Shown here piece by piece: positions 40,837-51,101 of a stretch of DNA of 64,000 nucleotides. Source of the DNA: Trichomonas vaginalis G3. Its lineage: Eukaryota > Parabasalia > Trichomonadida > Trichomonadidae. Below the pieces are notes generated by a model. The model saw nothing but the letters and a program-made list of their open reading frames with translations, did no database searches and was not told where the DNA came from. The translations under genes were made by a program, and so were the position numbers. The stretch covers positions 11,913,962 to 11,977,961 of the forward strand of contig NC_067208.1 of assembly GCF_026262505.1 (NCBI RefSeq). The letters are read 5' to 3'. How positions within the stretch are numbered: the stretch's first letter is position 1; every line of letters begins with the position of its first letter.

Positions 40837-41457
40837 AATATTTTTCATCACTCTAAATTTTAATTTTTTAAATATCTCAATCAGAGGAAATTTGTCTTAT
40901 AGATATATCTCATATCAAAGCTTCTTTCATAATATGATTAACATTTGAGACAATTGCTATTATATACACACATGAGAATTATAATGCAACTTTTTTAGGA
41001 AATGAAGTAACTCTTAATGTTATATTTGAAATGGGGATATAACTTGGTTTTGATCAAATTCAAAAAAAAAAGTTTCTTTAGTGAATTTCTTATTAATATC
41101 TGGAGATGGTATTTTCAGGCGCTCTAAACTCTCTTAAATTTTAGAATCCTTTTAATTCAGATATTTAATAAGATTCTATTATGACCGAAAAGACTTTGAA
41201 ATCGAATCAATGTTCCTGTGTTATAAATGAATCATATCAAGATAGAAAATTCTCCAAAAAAAGCTCTACCTTTGTGAATATTATCATGGAATTATGTATG
41301 AGCATTAGATCAAGCTAGTTATTTTGATTCAATGCTAATCAAACATTTATAGTATTTTAATCCCACATTTCAAATTCACATATCAAAAAAATTATTTCCA
41401 CTTCTAAAATTTATCGATAATAATAATTTAATAATCTTGGAGGACGTTATTATTGAG
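40837..41457. other. Intergenic, nothing recognised
   Basis: About 620 bp of A+T-rich DNA between two convergent genes. No coding trace, repeat or RNA gene seen. Confidence 0.5.
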
Positions 41458-43031
41458 TTACTCGGCACAAATAGTTTTTAAGTATTTTTTGACATTACGT
41501 TTTGCCAACATCAATGCCGTTTTTCCATCATTATCCCTTGCTTTTTTATCAGCTCCAACTGAGATAAGATATTTAACAACTTCAAGTTGACCTTCTTCTG
41601 ATGCATAAATGAGTGGAGTATATCCATCTTTATTCTTTGCTTCTTTATCAGCTCCAACTGAGATAAGATATTTAACAACTTCAAGTTGACCTTCTTCTGA
41701 TGCATAAATGAGTGGAGTATATCCATCTTTATTCTTTGCTTTTTTATCAGCTCCAACTGAGATAAGATATTTAACAACTTCAAGTTGACCTTCTTCTGAT
41801 GCATAAATGAGTGGAGTATATCCATCTTTATTCTTTGCTTCTTTATCAGCTCCAACTGAGATAAGATATTTAACAACTTCAAGTTGACCTTCTTCTGATG
41901 CATAAATGAGTGGAGTATATCCATCTTTATTCTTTGCTTTTTTATCAGCTCCAACTGAGATAAGATATTTAACAACTTCAAGTTGACCTTCTTCTGATGC
42001 ATAAATGAGTGGAGTATATCCATCTTTATTCTTTGCTTCTTTATCAGCTCCAACTGAGATAAGATATTTAACAACTTCAAGATGGCCATAACCTGATGCA
42101 TAAATGAGTGGAGTATATCCATCATTATCCCTTGCTTTTTTATCAGCTCCAACTGAGATAAGATATTTAACAACTTCAAGTTGACCTTCTTCTGATGCAT
42201 AAATGAGTGGAGTATATCCATCTTTATTCTTTGCTTCTTTATCAGCTCCAACTGAGATAAGATATTTAACAACTTCAAGATGGCCATAACCTGATGCCCA
42301 GATGAGTGGAGTCATATCATAATTATCCTTTGCATCTTTATCACAGCCACATTCGATGAGTGATTTAACAAGTCTGAGATTTCCTTTTTCACATGCAAAA
42401 TGAAGTACATTCTGCTCAGGAGAATATTTATCCTCTTTAGGAGCAATCTTTTTCCAAAGTCCTTCTTCGCATGCTTTTGACAACATTTCATGATTTCCTT
42501 TCAAAGAAAGATCATTAAGGAAATTGTAAACGGTATTAAAATTATTTGATTTCTTAAGTTTTGCGATTTTAATCATGATTTCTTTCGAATGATTGTCATT
42601 TTCATTGGTTTGATTGACAGTCGATTCTTTGGTCGTATTTTGATTTTCATTTTGAAATGCTTTTAAGTTATCTTGAAGTTTTTTAATTTCCTGTGTAGAA
42701 TCGCTTATTTCTTTCTCCTTTTGATTTAATAAATCAATGATACCATCAAAATATTGAATTTCATGTATTTTTTGACAGATTTCAGAATTGAAACAGCTTC
42801 TTCGATGTTTTTGATAGTAACATTTGCTTTCCGTGTACATGTATATAATTTTCTTGCGTTAATAGCTGAATGAGCTTTTTTGAGAAGTGTAATAAACTGA
42901 TCAGCTGTCAAGTGTGAATATTTCATGATTGTCCTGATATCATCGATCTCAAACGTATCGAAAAAGTTTTCATTCTCAATATAATCGATGAGGTGAGCCC
43001 CAATGTATTCGAAATTCAGATTGATTTCCAT
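41458..43031 (-). CDS. Ankyrin-repeat protein of trichomonad type, one-base break
   Basis: The start at 43031 gives MEINLNFEYIGAHLIDYIEN, a helical head shared by trichomonad ankyrin proteins, then a coiled coil (LLNQKEKEISDSTQEIKKLQ), a Thr/Asn-rich linker and about ten ankyrin repeats ending VKKYLKTICAE. The head and the rest are in different frames: near 42755 a T run appears one base short (AATATTTTGATGG, where one more T would keep YMKFNIFDGIIDLLN in frame). This may be a sequencing slip in a homopolymer or a real mutation. Seven of the repeats are almost identical 99-bp units. Probably cytosolic protein binding; partner unknown. Confidence 0.8.
41550..42290. repeat. 99-bp tandem ankyrin units with a two-unit higher order
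   Basis: Seven near-identical 99-bp units encode YTPLIYASEEGQLEVVKYLI-type repeats. The last words alternate between KEAKNKDG and KKAKNKDG, so the true repeat of the middle block is about 198 bp. Two units carry SGYGHLE instead of SEEGQLE and two have ARDNDG. This marks recent unequal crossing-over. The uniform units also keep a second minus-strand frame open (41511-42287), which is a by-product. Confidence 0.9.
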
Positions 43032-43687
43032 TTTTTGAATTTTTCGTAACGTTACAAAAAATCTGAATATCAATAAAAAATCAAAATCCGGCTCCATATG
43101 TAATGCCCTATTTACAACATTGTTGATTCTTGTAGAAAAATACTGGAAAAGTCCTCAAGGTAACAAATCTGTTATGATTGTGGTGAAACACGGGTGAATT
43201 CAGAGATTTTAAATAATTAAAAGTTCACATAGATTAATTCGGAGTTTACAAAAGATAAGTATAACCCAAGAAAATATAAAGATATTTAAAATTGTTTATA
43301 ATGAGCGTCTTCATCATTTTATCATTTTGAATGGTGATATGCGTCATTCCAAAGCGAAAGGATTCAAAATAATCAGATTTTTATTTTTGAAATTCAAAAT
43401 CTCTAAATTTTACTATACAATATACATATACTTTTTGTATTTTCAATGTCCAAATATAGAACTTGGGGTATTCTAGACTATTCCATGAATACAAAATTAC
43501 TTTTGATGAATCAAAAATTTTTGATATATTGTTCACATGCAAAAAGTAAAACTACAATAGTGAAGAAAATATTTCAAATTTCCCCGCTTAACCTTTTAAA
43601 ATGTCAAACATTTGTTATCAAATTTTGAAATATCAAGTAAAAAAATGGTCAAATTTCATATTTGAATATAAATATTTATTTTTTATT
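43032..43687. other. Intergenic, nothing recognised
   Basis: A+T-rich DNA upstream of the ankyrin gene and downstream of the surface-protein gene. No coding trace or repeat seen. No clear initiator box found in front of the ankyrin start. Confidence 0.45.
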
Positions 43688-45601
43688 CTATTGGTTGTAT
43701 GGGTTATAATAGTTATCTTTGTTTTCTGGAGCGTTATATGAAGGAACCGGTGCTGGAGCTATATAAGCTTGGGGCTGCTGCGGAAGTGCTCCATAAACAG
43801 GCGGAGGAGCTCCGTAAACAGGTTGTTGTGGAGGTGCTCCGTAAACTGGTTGAGGTACTACATAAACAGGTTGTTGTGGAGATGCTCCATAGTAAGGCTG
43901 TTGTGGTGGAGCGACGTAAACAGGTGTTTGTGGTGTAGGTGGAATATAATTAGGCTGAGTTTGTTGCTGTTGTGGCTGTTGTTGTGGTTGTGGTTGAGGA
44001 GTATAATATTGTGTATTAACGACATTGACTTGGATTGTAGTTTGTTGATTGTTGCCTGATGTTGATACTTGGTTATTGATCTTTGTTGAAGATGAAACTT
44101 GGCCAGGGTATCCTGGGTTATTGTTGTTTGATGGTGAAACAGTTTGAGCAGGACGTACTTGGTTACTGTTGCTTGATGGAGGTGCAACTTGGCCAGGATA
44201 TCCTGAATTATTGTTTGATGGTGATACAGTTTGAGTAGGTCGTGTTTGGTTGTTGTTGGATGTTGAAATTCTATCATCAGGACGTGTTTCGTTATGTTCG
44301 TTTGTTGCTGATACTCTTGAAGATGATGAGCAGCAATTTGCAAAACAGCAGCAACATGATTTGTGGCAGCAACAGACGCAACAAACAATGCATAAAATGA
44401 CAATAACAACAATTATAACAATAATAACAATTAATGCAATTGCCCATGGTTCAAGGCCTCCAAAACTTGCTTTTCCAATTGATTTATATGTATTCACTTG
44501 AGTGCTTGATGAAGATGAAATAGTGTAAAAATCGTATTTTGAATTCGATCCATCAATAGCAAATTGGTCATCATCTGAAGATCCGCTTACATCAATCTCC
44601 ATCTGGTTATATTTTGATTCCTCGCCTATCATGTATGTTATAATAGGATTAGTTGCATTTTCGTTTGAAGTTGTCACTTCGTATTCTGATACACCTTCTG
44701 GATCATTAGACACATGAAGTACATTAGTAGAAATAATTTTAACCTTTCCATTTGAAAAAGCTGATACAACACAATATTCATAGTTTGAATCTGGTTCTAG
44801 TTTGTATTTAACTTTACCAGAAAGTATTGTTACATAACTACATCCTGAATATGCATCTGCATATTTGTAAACAACAAAATCACATGTTTTAGAACTACTT
44901 GATGATGATAATGTAAGTGTTCCTTCCTCTAAAAATGCAATAGCTTTGATACCTGTTGAACCAAGAATACTAAGAGATTCCGATTCAACCTCTGCATTGC
45001 CTGTAATAGAATCGGATTTGGTGAAAACAATTAATGTTTTCTCTGGAATTGAGTATTCAGTCGACGAAGAAATTGTTATTGAATTATATCCATATGATGG
45101 ATAACTGTATGAACTAGAGGATGAGCTTCCACTACTACGTGGGGATGGAAACTCCGAAATAGATATTCCTGTTGAAAATATAAATATATTATGAGAATTG
45201 TCGTAATATTGATAGTTGGACCTAGTACTAGAATAACTTGCGGTCACTTGATAATGTGTGGAAGCTGTATAACTATCTTGATGATAATGTATTGTAGCAC
45301 ATTTCCAACTATAAATTCTATTAGAAATCACTTGTATGTCTGGTTTTCCACCACTATCTGAAGCATAAATGTCATTACCATCCGTTGATACTGATGTGAA
45401 CTCAAATTGTTCAGAATCGAGAATAATTAAATAATAGTCTTTAGAGGAAGAAGATGTTTGCGTCATATAATACGACTTTGTAGATGGATAAATCCAGAAT
45501 TCAAGAGCGTCGTAAACCTTTGGAATAAGAAAAACACCAAAATTAATTGAGTCGTAATTACTACATGTCATTTTATATGTTGACGATGTGTGGTGAAGCA
45601 T
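43688..45601 (-). CDS. Type-I surface-type protein with Cys cluster and Pro/Gln tail
   Basis: 637 residues in the ATG-started frame. The first 400 or so are Ser/Tyr-rich and beta-like, probably extracellular. A membrane segment (about 393-415, PWAIALIVIIVIIVVIVILC) is followed at once by a dense Cys cluster (VCCCHKSCCCCFANCC) that could be palmitoylated or bind metal, then a long cytoplasmic tail with SNNN, PGQVAPPSS and YGAPPQQPVY-type repeats. The same frame stays open upstream without an ATG to about 45797 and reads SCSYTVDETGYHSVPISSSG, so the true start, probably with a signal peptide, may lie there. Trichomonads have many such Pro/Gln-tailed surface proteins; the ligand is unknown. Confidence 0.75.
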   Translation of the reverse strand: MLHHTSSTYKMTCSNYDSINFGVFLIPKVYDALEFWIYPSTKSYYMTQTSSSSKDYYLIILDSEQFEFTSVSTDGNDIYASDSGGKPDIQVISNRIYSWKCATIHYHQDSYTASTHYQVTASYSSTRSNYQYYDNSHNIFIFSTGISISEFPSPRSSGSSSSSSYSYPSYGYNSITISSSTEYSIPEKTLIVFTKSDSITGNAEVESESLSILGSTGIKAIAFLEEGTLTLSSSSSSKTCDFVVYKYADAYSGCSYVTILSGKVKYKLEPDSNYEYCVVSAFSNGKVKIISTNVLHVSNDPEGVSEYEVTTSNENATNPIITYMIGEESKYNQMEIDVSGSSDDDQFAIDGSNSKYDFYTISSSSSTQVNTYKSIGKASFGGLEPWAIALIVIIVIIVVIVILCIVCCVCCCHKSCCCCFANCCSSSSRVSATNEHNETRPDDRISTSNNNQTRPTQTVSPSNNNSGYPGQVAPPSSNSNQVRPAQTVSPSNNNNPGYPGQVSSSTKINNQVSTSGNNQQTTIQVNVVNTQYYTPQPQPQQQPQQQQTQPNYIPPTPQTPVYVAPPQQPYYGASPQQPVYVVPQPVYGAPPQQPVYGAPPPVYGALPQQPQAYIAPAPVPSYNAPENKDNYYNPYNQ

Positions 45602-47014
45602 GTAGACTCTACTGACTAAATAATCGCCATCTATTTTTATATACGATGGGTAAGAAAGGAAAACAATATAATAATCGTAATTTGAAACGTTTTCAAGATC
45701 AAATTTTAGGTCAACACCTGAGCTTGATATCGGTACTGAATGATAGCCTGTCTCATCGACTGTGTAAGAACAAGAAATGGTGAATAAAAAACTTAGAATT
45801 TAAATATTTTAGGGGAAAAAAAATGAGTCGCATAACGATTAGTTCTTTTCAAGCTCGTCTCAAAATTGAATAGAAATGTAATACTTTTTGAGAAGAGAAA
45901 ATTTTACAAAAAATAATAAGTATATCATTTAAATTACGATTAAAAAGTACGTTTTTCTTCTTGGATTTGTTTTGTTCTTACTTCCGCAACATGAGATAAT
46001 TGATTCTGTGTGGAAATTGTACAGAAGAAAAATACATACCACAATGAATTATTTTAACATATTACTGCTAAGTTTTTAGGTGCTTGAATTTTGTATTAAT
46101 TTAAAGGCTTTTTGTATCTTGTTTGTCTTTTTTCATACAATACCACTTCAAGAAGAACAGGGATGGAATTGTTCAAGGCCATGCTTTCAACATTCTAGAT
46201 GTTATTAAATTCCCCAGTGTCCAACTCCTTAAATTCCCTAACTCATGGTATGAACAAGAATGTAAAGTAGATTGGTCTTCTGAATATTCTATGCGGAAGA
46301 AATATTCCCCGGTATCATATTAATAAGCTCTTATGTGTTTGAAACTTATAAGTAGGTTGTTATCGACTCTACATGAATAATTAGCTTATGTTTATGATAT
46401 TGCTTATGCTCACTTCATAATATTATATCGGAAAAATGTAAAAAGATATATTGCTAAGACATAGTTTTCGAGCAACTCAGGAACCACCATTTAATGGATC
46501 CTATCATTCATTAATCTAAAGCAAGCATATACATAATCATGCATTGAGGAATTATCAAATTATAATATTTGGTGCCCAGTGATGCTCATTTCCCCCACGT
46601 CTAGTCCAATCCTAAAGATAGATTCATTTCTGAAAGGCATACAGACTGTGTAAATGTAAATAAACTCGGAAGCATTGGGTGAATATATGATTCGTCTAGC
46701 AATCTGAAGCTTTATCATATTCGTGTAAATGTCTTTCATAGTAATCGAATGAAATACGAGTTTTTTATAAAATGAGGAAAAAAGACGAGTTCTTTTTCTG
46801 ATTTTATTATAGAATTTATTGCAGCAATAATTAAAGAGCATAATTTATAACTTATAAAGTATAAATGAAATAATTTATTTCTTACATTTTGTAAACTTCA
46901 TAATTTTGAAATAAAAAATATTAGTGATACGAATTCCATAAAATTCTATTTTATGCAGAATTCAAAAATAAAAATGAAATTTGAATAATTTACAAAATTA
47001 GAGATGCTGTAAAC
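45602..47014. other. Intergenic region with upstream frame extension and calpain relic
   Basis: 45602-45797 on the minus strand is the open 5' extension of the surface-protein gene. The rest is A+T-rich. Apart from the calpain-like relic at 46139-46310 I see nothing. Confidence 0.5.
46139..46310 (+). pseudogene. Fragment of a calpain gene
   Basis: Reads HFKKNRDGIVQGHAFNILDV, then QLLKFPNSWYEQECKVDW and SEYSMRKKYSPV, matching the His/Asn part of the calpain core at 40123-40285 (HFKKNKDGIVQGHAYNILDV ... LRNPWGEQEWKGDW). The Asn motif is changed (NPWG to NSWY) and both sides stop abruptly. An isolated, decayed partial copy of a host gene. Confidence 0.85.
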
Positions 47015-47569
47015 ATGCAATATGGAGAGCTAATGACTGAAGTAATGTTTGAAATATTTCCAGAAGGATTTCCGACAGATAAAGATGTAGAAAACATGAG
47101 CAAGGAAGAAAAAGAAATTTTATATGAAAAACAAAAGCAATTAATTATATTATTTAGAAGTAGAGCAGATTCTAAAATCAAAGAGCTTCAAGAAGTTATA
47201 CAAAGCATACCTCTGCCTGCTCCTCGCCAACAACTCGTAAGAAATTCAACCGAATCAAAATCTTGCGAAATTTTTACTATTCCACCAGAGAAACCTGATG
47301 TTCAGAAAAGCACATCTAATCTTCCTTCTATAAAACCGATTACTAAAGAACCTCATTCAATGGAGATTTTAACAATTAAAAAAGAACGGCGTGCAGCGCA
47401 AAATAGAAAGTCTGTCGATATACTCCCTCAAGAACTACCTAAAATGCATTTCCATAGAGCAAGATTACCTTTGTTTGAGTCGCCTATGACAATTGCACAA
47501 GATTTGACCGTAACACCAAAGTTAAAGCCGAAAGATCCTAAATACAATAAGCCTCCATTTCATCATTGA
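47015..47569 (+). CDS. Hypothetical small basic protein
   Basis: 184 residues. The first 65 are helical (MFEIFPEGFPTDKDVENMSK, KEILYEKQKQLIILFRSRAD, KIKELQEVIQSIP). The rest is basic and Pro/Ser/Lys-rich, probably disordered (KERRAAQNRKSVDILPQELP, TPKLKPKDPKYNKPP). No signal or membrane segment. The second Met (residue 7) is a possible alternative start. Codon use looks genuine; no family recognised. Confidence 0.55.
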   Translation: MQYGELMTEVMFEIFPEGFPTDKDVENMSKEEKEILYEKQKQLIILFRSRADSKIKELQEVIQSIPLPAPRQQLVRNSTESKSCEIFTIPPEKPDVQKSTSNLPSIKPITKEPHSMEILTIKKERRAAQNRKSVDILPQELPKMHFHRARLPLFESPMTIAQDLTVTPKLKPKDPKYNKPPFHH

Positions 47570-47832
47570 AATGGTAATATATAGTTTCTTCCGGTTTAAC
47601 CTTGGCATGTGTAATAATGTCTTGGGGAAGTAGTGATATGGATAGCATTATTAGAAGTATTACATGATACTGATGCGATTTGTACTCATTACATTTAATT
47701 CGTTTCATATTATTTGTAATTTTTTGTTTGTAAATAGTTTGTTTAGTGAATTTTACATGATAAACATTCATATTAAATAATAATGATTTAGTCAATAAAC
47801 AAATTTTAGGGGTATTGATGCAAACAATAAAT

Positions 47833-48420
47833 TTAACAGAATAATTTCTTTGAACTGAGTGGAAACTCTAAGTCAAGAACATTTGGTTTTGACGGAGCTT
47901 GCTTAAAGAGCATTGATGATATTGCTGGCGGCTCAATAAAGGCCGGAAGTAATGGTAAATGTGTATGTGGTTTCTCTTGCTCTTCGTCAACTTTGCCATC
48001 TTCTTCACCCCATTTGACTCTCTTTGATCTTCTTTCTTGTTTCGATTCTTGATGAGATATACCATGGTATTTTGTAAGTGCGCTATTCCATCGATTCTTA
48101 ATGTTGTTGCCACTACGGCCTGGTAGGAATTGCGAGATTTTTACCCAATGCGGTCCAAAAATTTTGTATTTTTCAATGATAATTTCGTCTTCCTCGCTAC
48201 TCCATGGTTTGTTAACGACTTCTTTAAACAAATATTGATTGTATCTGTCTCTGCATTGGCAAGCAGTGCGTCCAGGAAGGAAGTTAGCAATTTCTTTCCA
48301 AGTTTTATTCTTTTTATCTTTAACGAGCTCCTTTAGGAGATTGTCTTCTTCAGCAGTAAATCGAGCACTCCTTCTCTTTGTTGGATCTGGGATCGGAGTA
48401 AAAGAAGTTAGGTCACTCAT
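47833..48420 (-). CDS. R2R3 Myb-type transcription factor
   Basis: 195 residues from the ATG at 48420 (the open frame goes further only from TTG). Two Myb repeats: RFTAEEDNLLKELVKDKKNK to WKEIANFLPGRTACQCRDRY, then KPWSSEEDEIIIEKYKIFGP to WVKISQFLPGRSGNNIKNRW, with the regular Trp spacing and recognition helices. A basic patch (KQERRSKRVKWGEEDG) follows. Two-repeat Mybs are the main transcription-factor family of trichomonads and bind promoter elements near the initiator. The target is unknown. The TAA stop is followed by A. Confidence 0.9.
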   Translation of the reverse strand: MSDLTSFTPIPDPTKRRSARFTAEEDNLLKELVKDKKNKTWKEIANFLPGRTACQCRDRYNQYLFKEVVNKPWSSEEDEIIIEKYKIFGPHWVKISQFLPGRSGNNIKNRWNSALTKYHGISHQESKQERRSKRVKWGEEDGKVDEEQEKPHTHLPLLPAFIEPPAISSMLFKQAPSKPNVLDLEFPLSSKKLFC

Positions 48421-48741
48421 TGAAGCTTCCAATTTTGAATATGGTAAGGCCAAAAATTGACATTTGATAGACTTTTATAACCTGTTCGTCTTTGAAAATT
48501 TGAATGATAATCTTAAAAATTTCTTTCAACTGAAAACCTCTAGTGATATGTGTATAGATGAATGGCTCAAAATGGACTTAACAATATAAAAAATTTGAAG
48601 AGTTGGTATTGAATCGAAGTATTGAAATTATTAAGGCTAAGAATCTTGTTTTTATTAATATATGACTTATAGAAGATATTATATATGTGCTGTCGTATTA
48701 TCGCTTCACAAAACGTGCATAAAACCTGACTACTCTCTTAA
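48421..48741. other. Intergenic, nothing recognised
   Basis: A+T-rich DNA between the Myb gene and the left end of the TTAA-flanked element. No gene or repeat seen. Confidence 0.45.
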
Positions 48742-50755
48742 GGGAGGCTCCCGACCAGAAAGCCCTCTCAATTTTTTGTGATGTTTACACCAAAAGTGAG
48801 ATTCGTTAAGCGTTTTTCTCGTTGAATATTGAGTTTCCCGGATTTTAAGTTATTCATAAAGCTTCTCTATATTATACCCTATCTACTGATATGATTATTT
48901 TTGGAAAATCTCTTAAATCGACCTGCACTGAATTTTTTAGGGAAAATTCGAAATTTTCTAGGCGTTTTCTTTAACGTTTTTTTACGGAATAAAATCCGAA
49001 AAATAATTTTTTGAAGAATCATTTGGGTCGAATACTTATCGAAAATTATATTTATTATAATTTTGGTCGATAAAAATAAGCGGATTCAATAAGGATGTCA
49101 ATTTGGAAGAAAAGTGAGAAAATTCCTAAAATGCTAAAAATGAATTTTCCAAACGTACTTTTTTATCTCATTTTTTTGATTTTGAAAAAAATTTGGAGAG
49201 AAGAACTCTTCGTTTTTGAATTTTGTCACGATGGTTTTAAAGTATATTAGACACATGTATTGATATTACTATTTTTGTATATTTTGAGAGAAAATCCCTA
49301 AAAAGTGAGAAAATCTGAGACGGTTTGAGAAAATATATAAACTATTGAAAATTTGAATTAAACTTCTAATTTGGAAAAAAGAAATTTGGAAAGAAGAAAA
49401 TTCAAAAATCGAGATTTAAACTCAGTATCAAATGGAGAACAAAATGTTTCTTCATATGCAGGAAAAAATTTTCTTGAGAAGAAATAGAGTTTTTAAAATT
49501 TTATTGTATGTAATGAAATAAACAAATATTAAAATTATTTTTTGATAACAAGAAAATTCCCAACAGAAAATATTTGAGACAAAGAAAAAAAGAAAATTGA
49601 AAAATATTACTCTCCTTTACATTTCATGAGATTTTCAATTTATTTTCATAAAATTGACAATTTTATACGTTTAGATGAAAATAAGTGATTTTGCTTGAAA
49701 TAAAAATTATTGTTTGTTTACAGCTATCAAATAGATTTTTGCTATTTTGATTAAAATTTGTTAATCAAATTAATAATTTTTTTTCTAAATATCTTAAATA
49801 TCTGGATCACTCACTGATACGATGAATTAAACGATAAAAATAATACAAACTCAACTAAGTTTCCTGTCTTTCAACCAAAAAATATTATGCAATTTAAATT
49901 AAATTGTTTATTCAAAGATAAAACAAAGATAAAGTAATTATAATTATCATATACTTTATGAATAACTCTCTAATTGGATAAGATTTTCGTACAAATATTT
50001 TTATTAATATCGATAAGAATATGTTTACCTACTATCACCATATGTCGATAAACAAGAGTAGAGTGATTTTTATCATCGAAACTTTTTAAAAGCTGTAAGC
50101 AGGAAGTAATAATCTTGTTTTTTCTGAGTTAGTTGTAGAACTATTGATGCCCGAGTTATCATTGTGATGCAGAAGGATATCAATGTACTGACTGAAGGAT
50201 ATGAATTGAATTGAATTTTATTGAATTTCAATTTGATCAAAATTTGTTGAAATGATATGAATGTGTCAACTTCTGTATCATTCTCCTTCACTCCTTCCTT
50301 ATTCTTTCGAGAACGAAGCTAGCTCAGCTTTCGCTGAGCGAATTGACACTTTTCATGCCCTAAACGTACATACTCTCAAATTTATCGAAAAAATTAATAC
50401 CACCTAAACTAGTATATTCTTATTTTAAATATGATATTATCCTTATATTCCACACTAAAATTCATTTAAATCAACTTTTAAAAAAGTTCGAATCCTGCGC
50501 GTCTCACTTTTTAAATTTTCCAAATGGAAAATTATATTCTCCTAAAGTGAAAACAATTTTCCAAATTGACTTCCTTAGATTCAAAACTGGCAAAAACCCT
50601 TTCGGCAATTTGTGGACGATTCCGAACCCCCTCATTTTTGAAATTTAATAAGAAAAATAGAATCTTTATTAAATATAGATTTAAAAAAACTTGGTTATAA
50701 ATTACGAAATTTTCTCACTTGGGCTAAAAAGTGACAATTTGGTCGGAAGCCACCC
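48742..50755. mobile_element. TTAA-flanked inverted-repeat element, non-autonomous
   Basis: The left end GGGAGGCTCCCGACC (48742) and the complement of the right end, GGGTGGCTTCCGACC (ending 50755), are inverted with 13 of 15 matches. Each end is directly bordered by TTAA (48738-48741 and 50756-50759). TTAA targets are typical of piggyBac and Kolobok elements. The 2.0-kb interior has no transposase, only A+T-rich DNA. Likely a non-autonomous or decayed element; the superfamily is an inference from the target site. Confidence 0.5.
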
Positions 50756-51101
50756 TTAATATAATTTTTATAAAAAAGCAATCAAAAAAATATTTATGCT
50801 TTATCCAGTAATATATTCTCAGATCAAAATATTGATTTTGAAAAATAAGATTATTTAAATTTGGAACGTTACATTCAAATTTGTTGAATTTGAGTGGGGG
50901 ACAAACTCGCCCATTGTCACTTTCATTAACCTTAAACTTGTAATTTTCATTATTTTTAATTAACCTTATTTCTTTCCCAATTCCTGATTTATTTTATTCA
51001 CTTACTATTAAAAGTCACATTTTAATAAAATATAATAATTTATTTATAGCATTTTTTACTATACTGTAATAAAAAATTAATTATAATAAATTAAATGTTT
51101 A
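50756..51101. other. Spacer, nothing recognised
   Basis: A+T-rich DNA between the TTAA-flanked element and the 3' end of the Mutator-like transposase. The terminal repeat of the latter was not found here. Confidence 0.4.

Noticed and set aside
41511-42287. 258-codon second frame over the ankyrin repeats
   Set aside because: It exists only because the 99-bp units are uniform; it is low-complexity and matches no protein.
43858-44501. Gln/His-rich and Leu-rich frames over the Pro/Gln tail of the surface protein
   Set aside because: Shadows of its repetitive codons on both strands; no start context or domain.
50073-50291. 72-codon minus-strand frame as a gene
   Set aside because: It lies inside the TTAA-flanked element, shows no motif and has noncoding-like composition.
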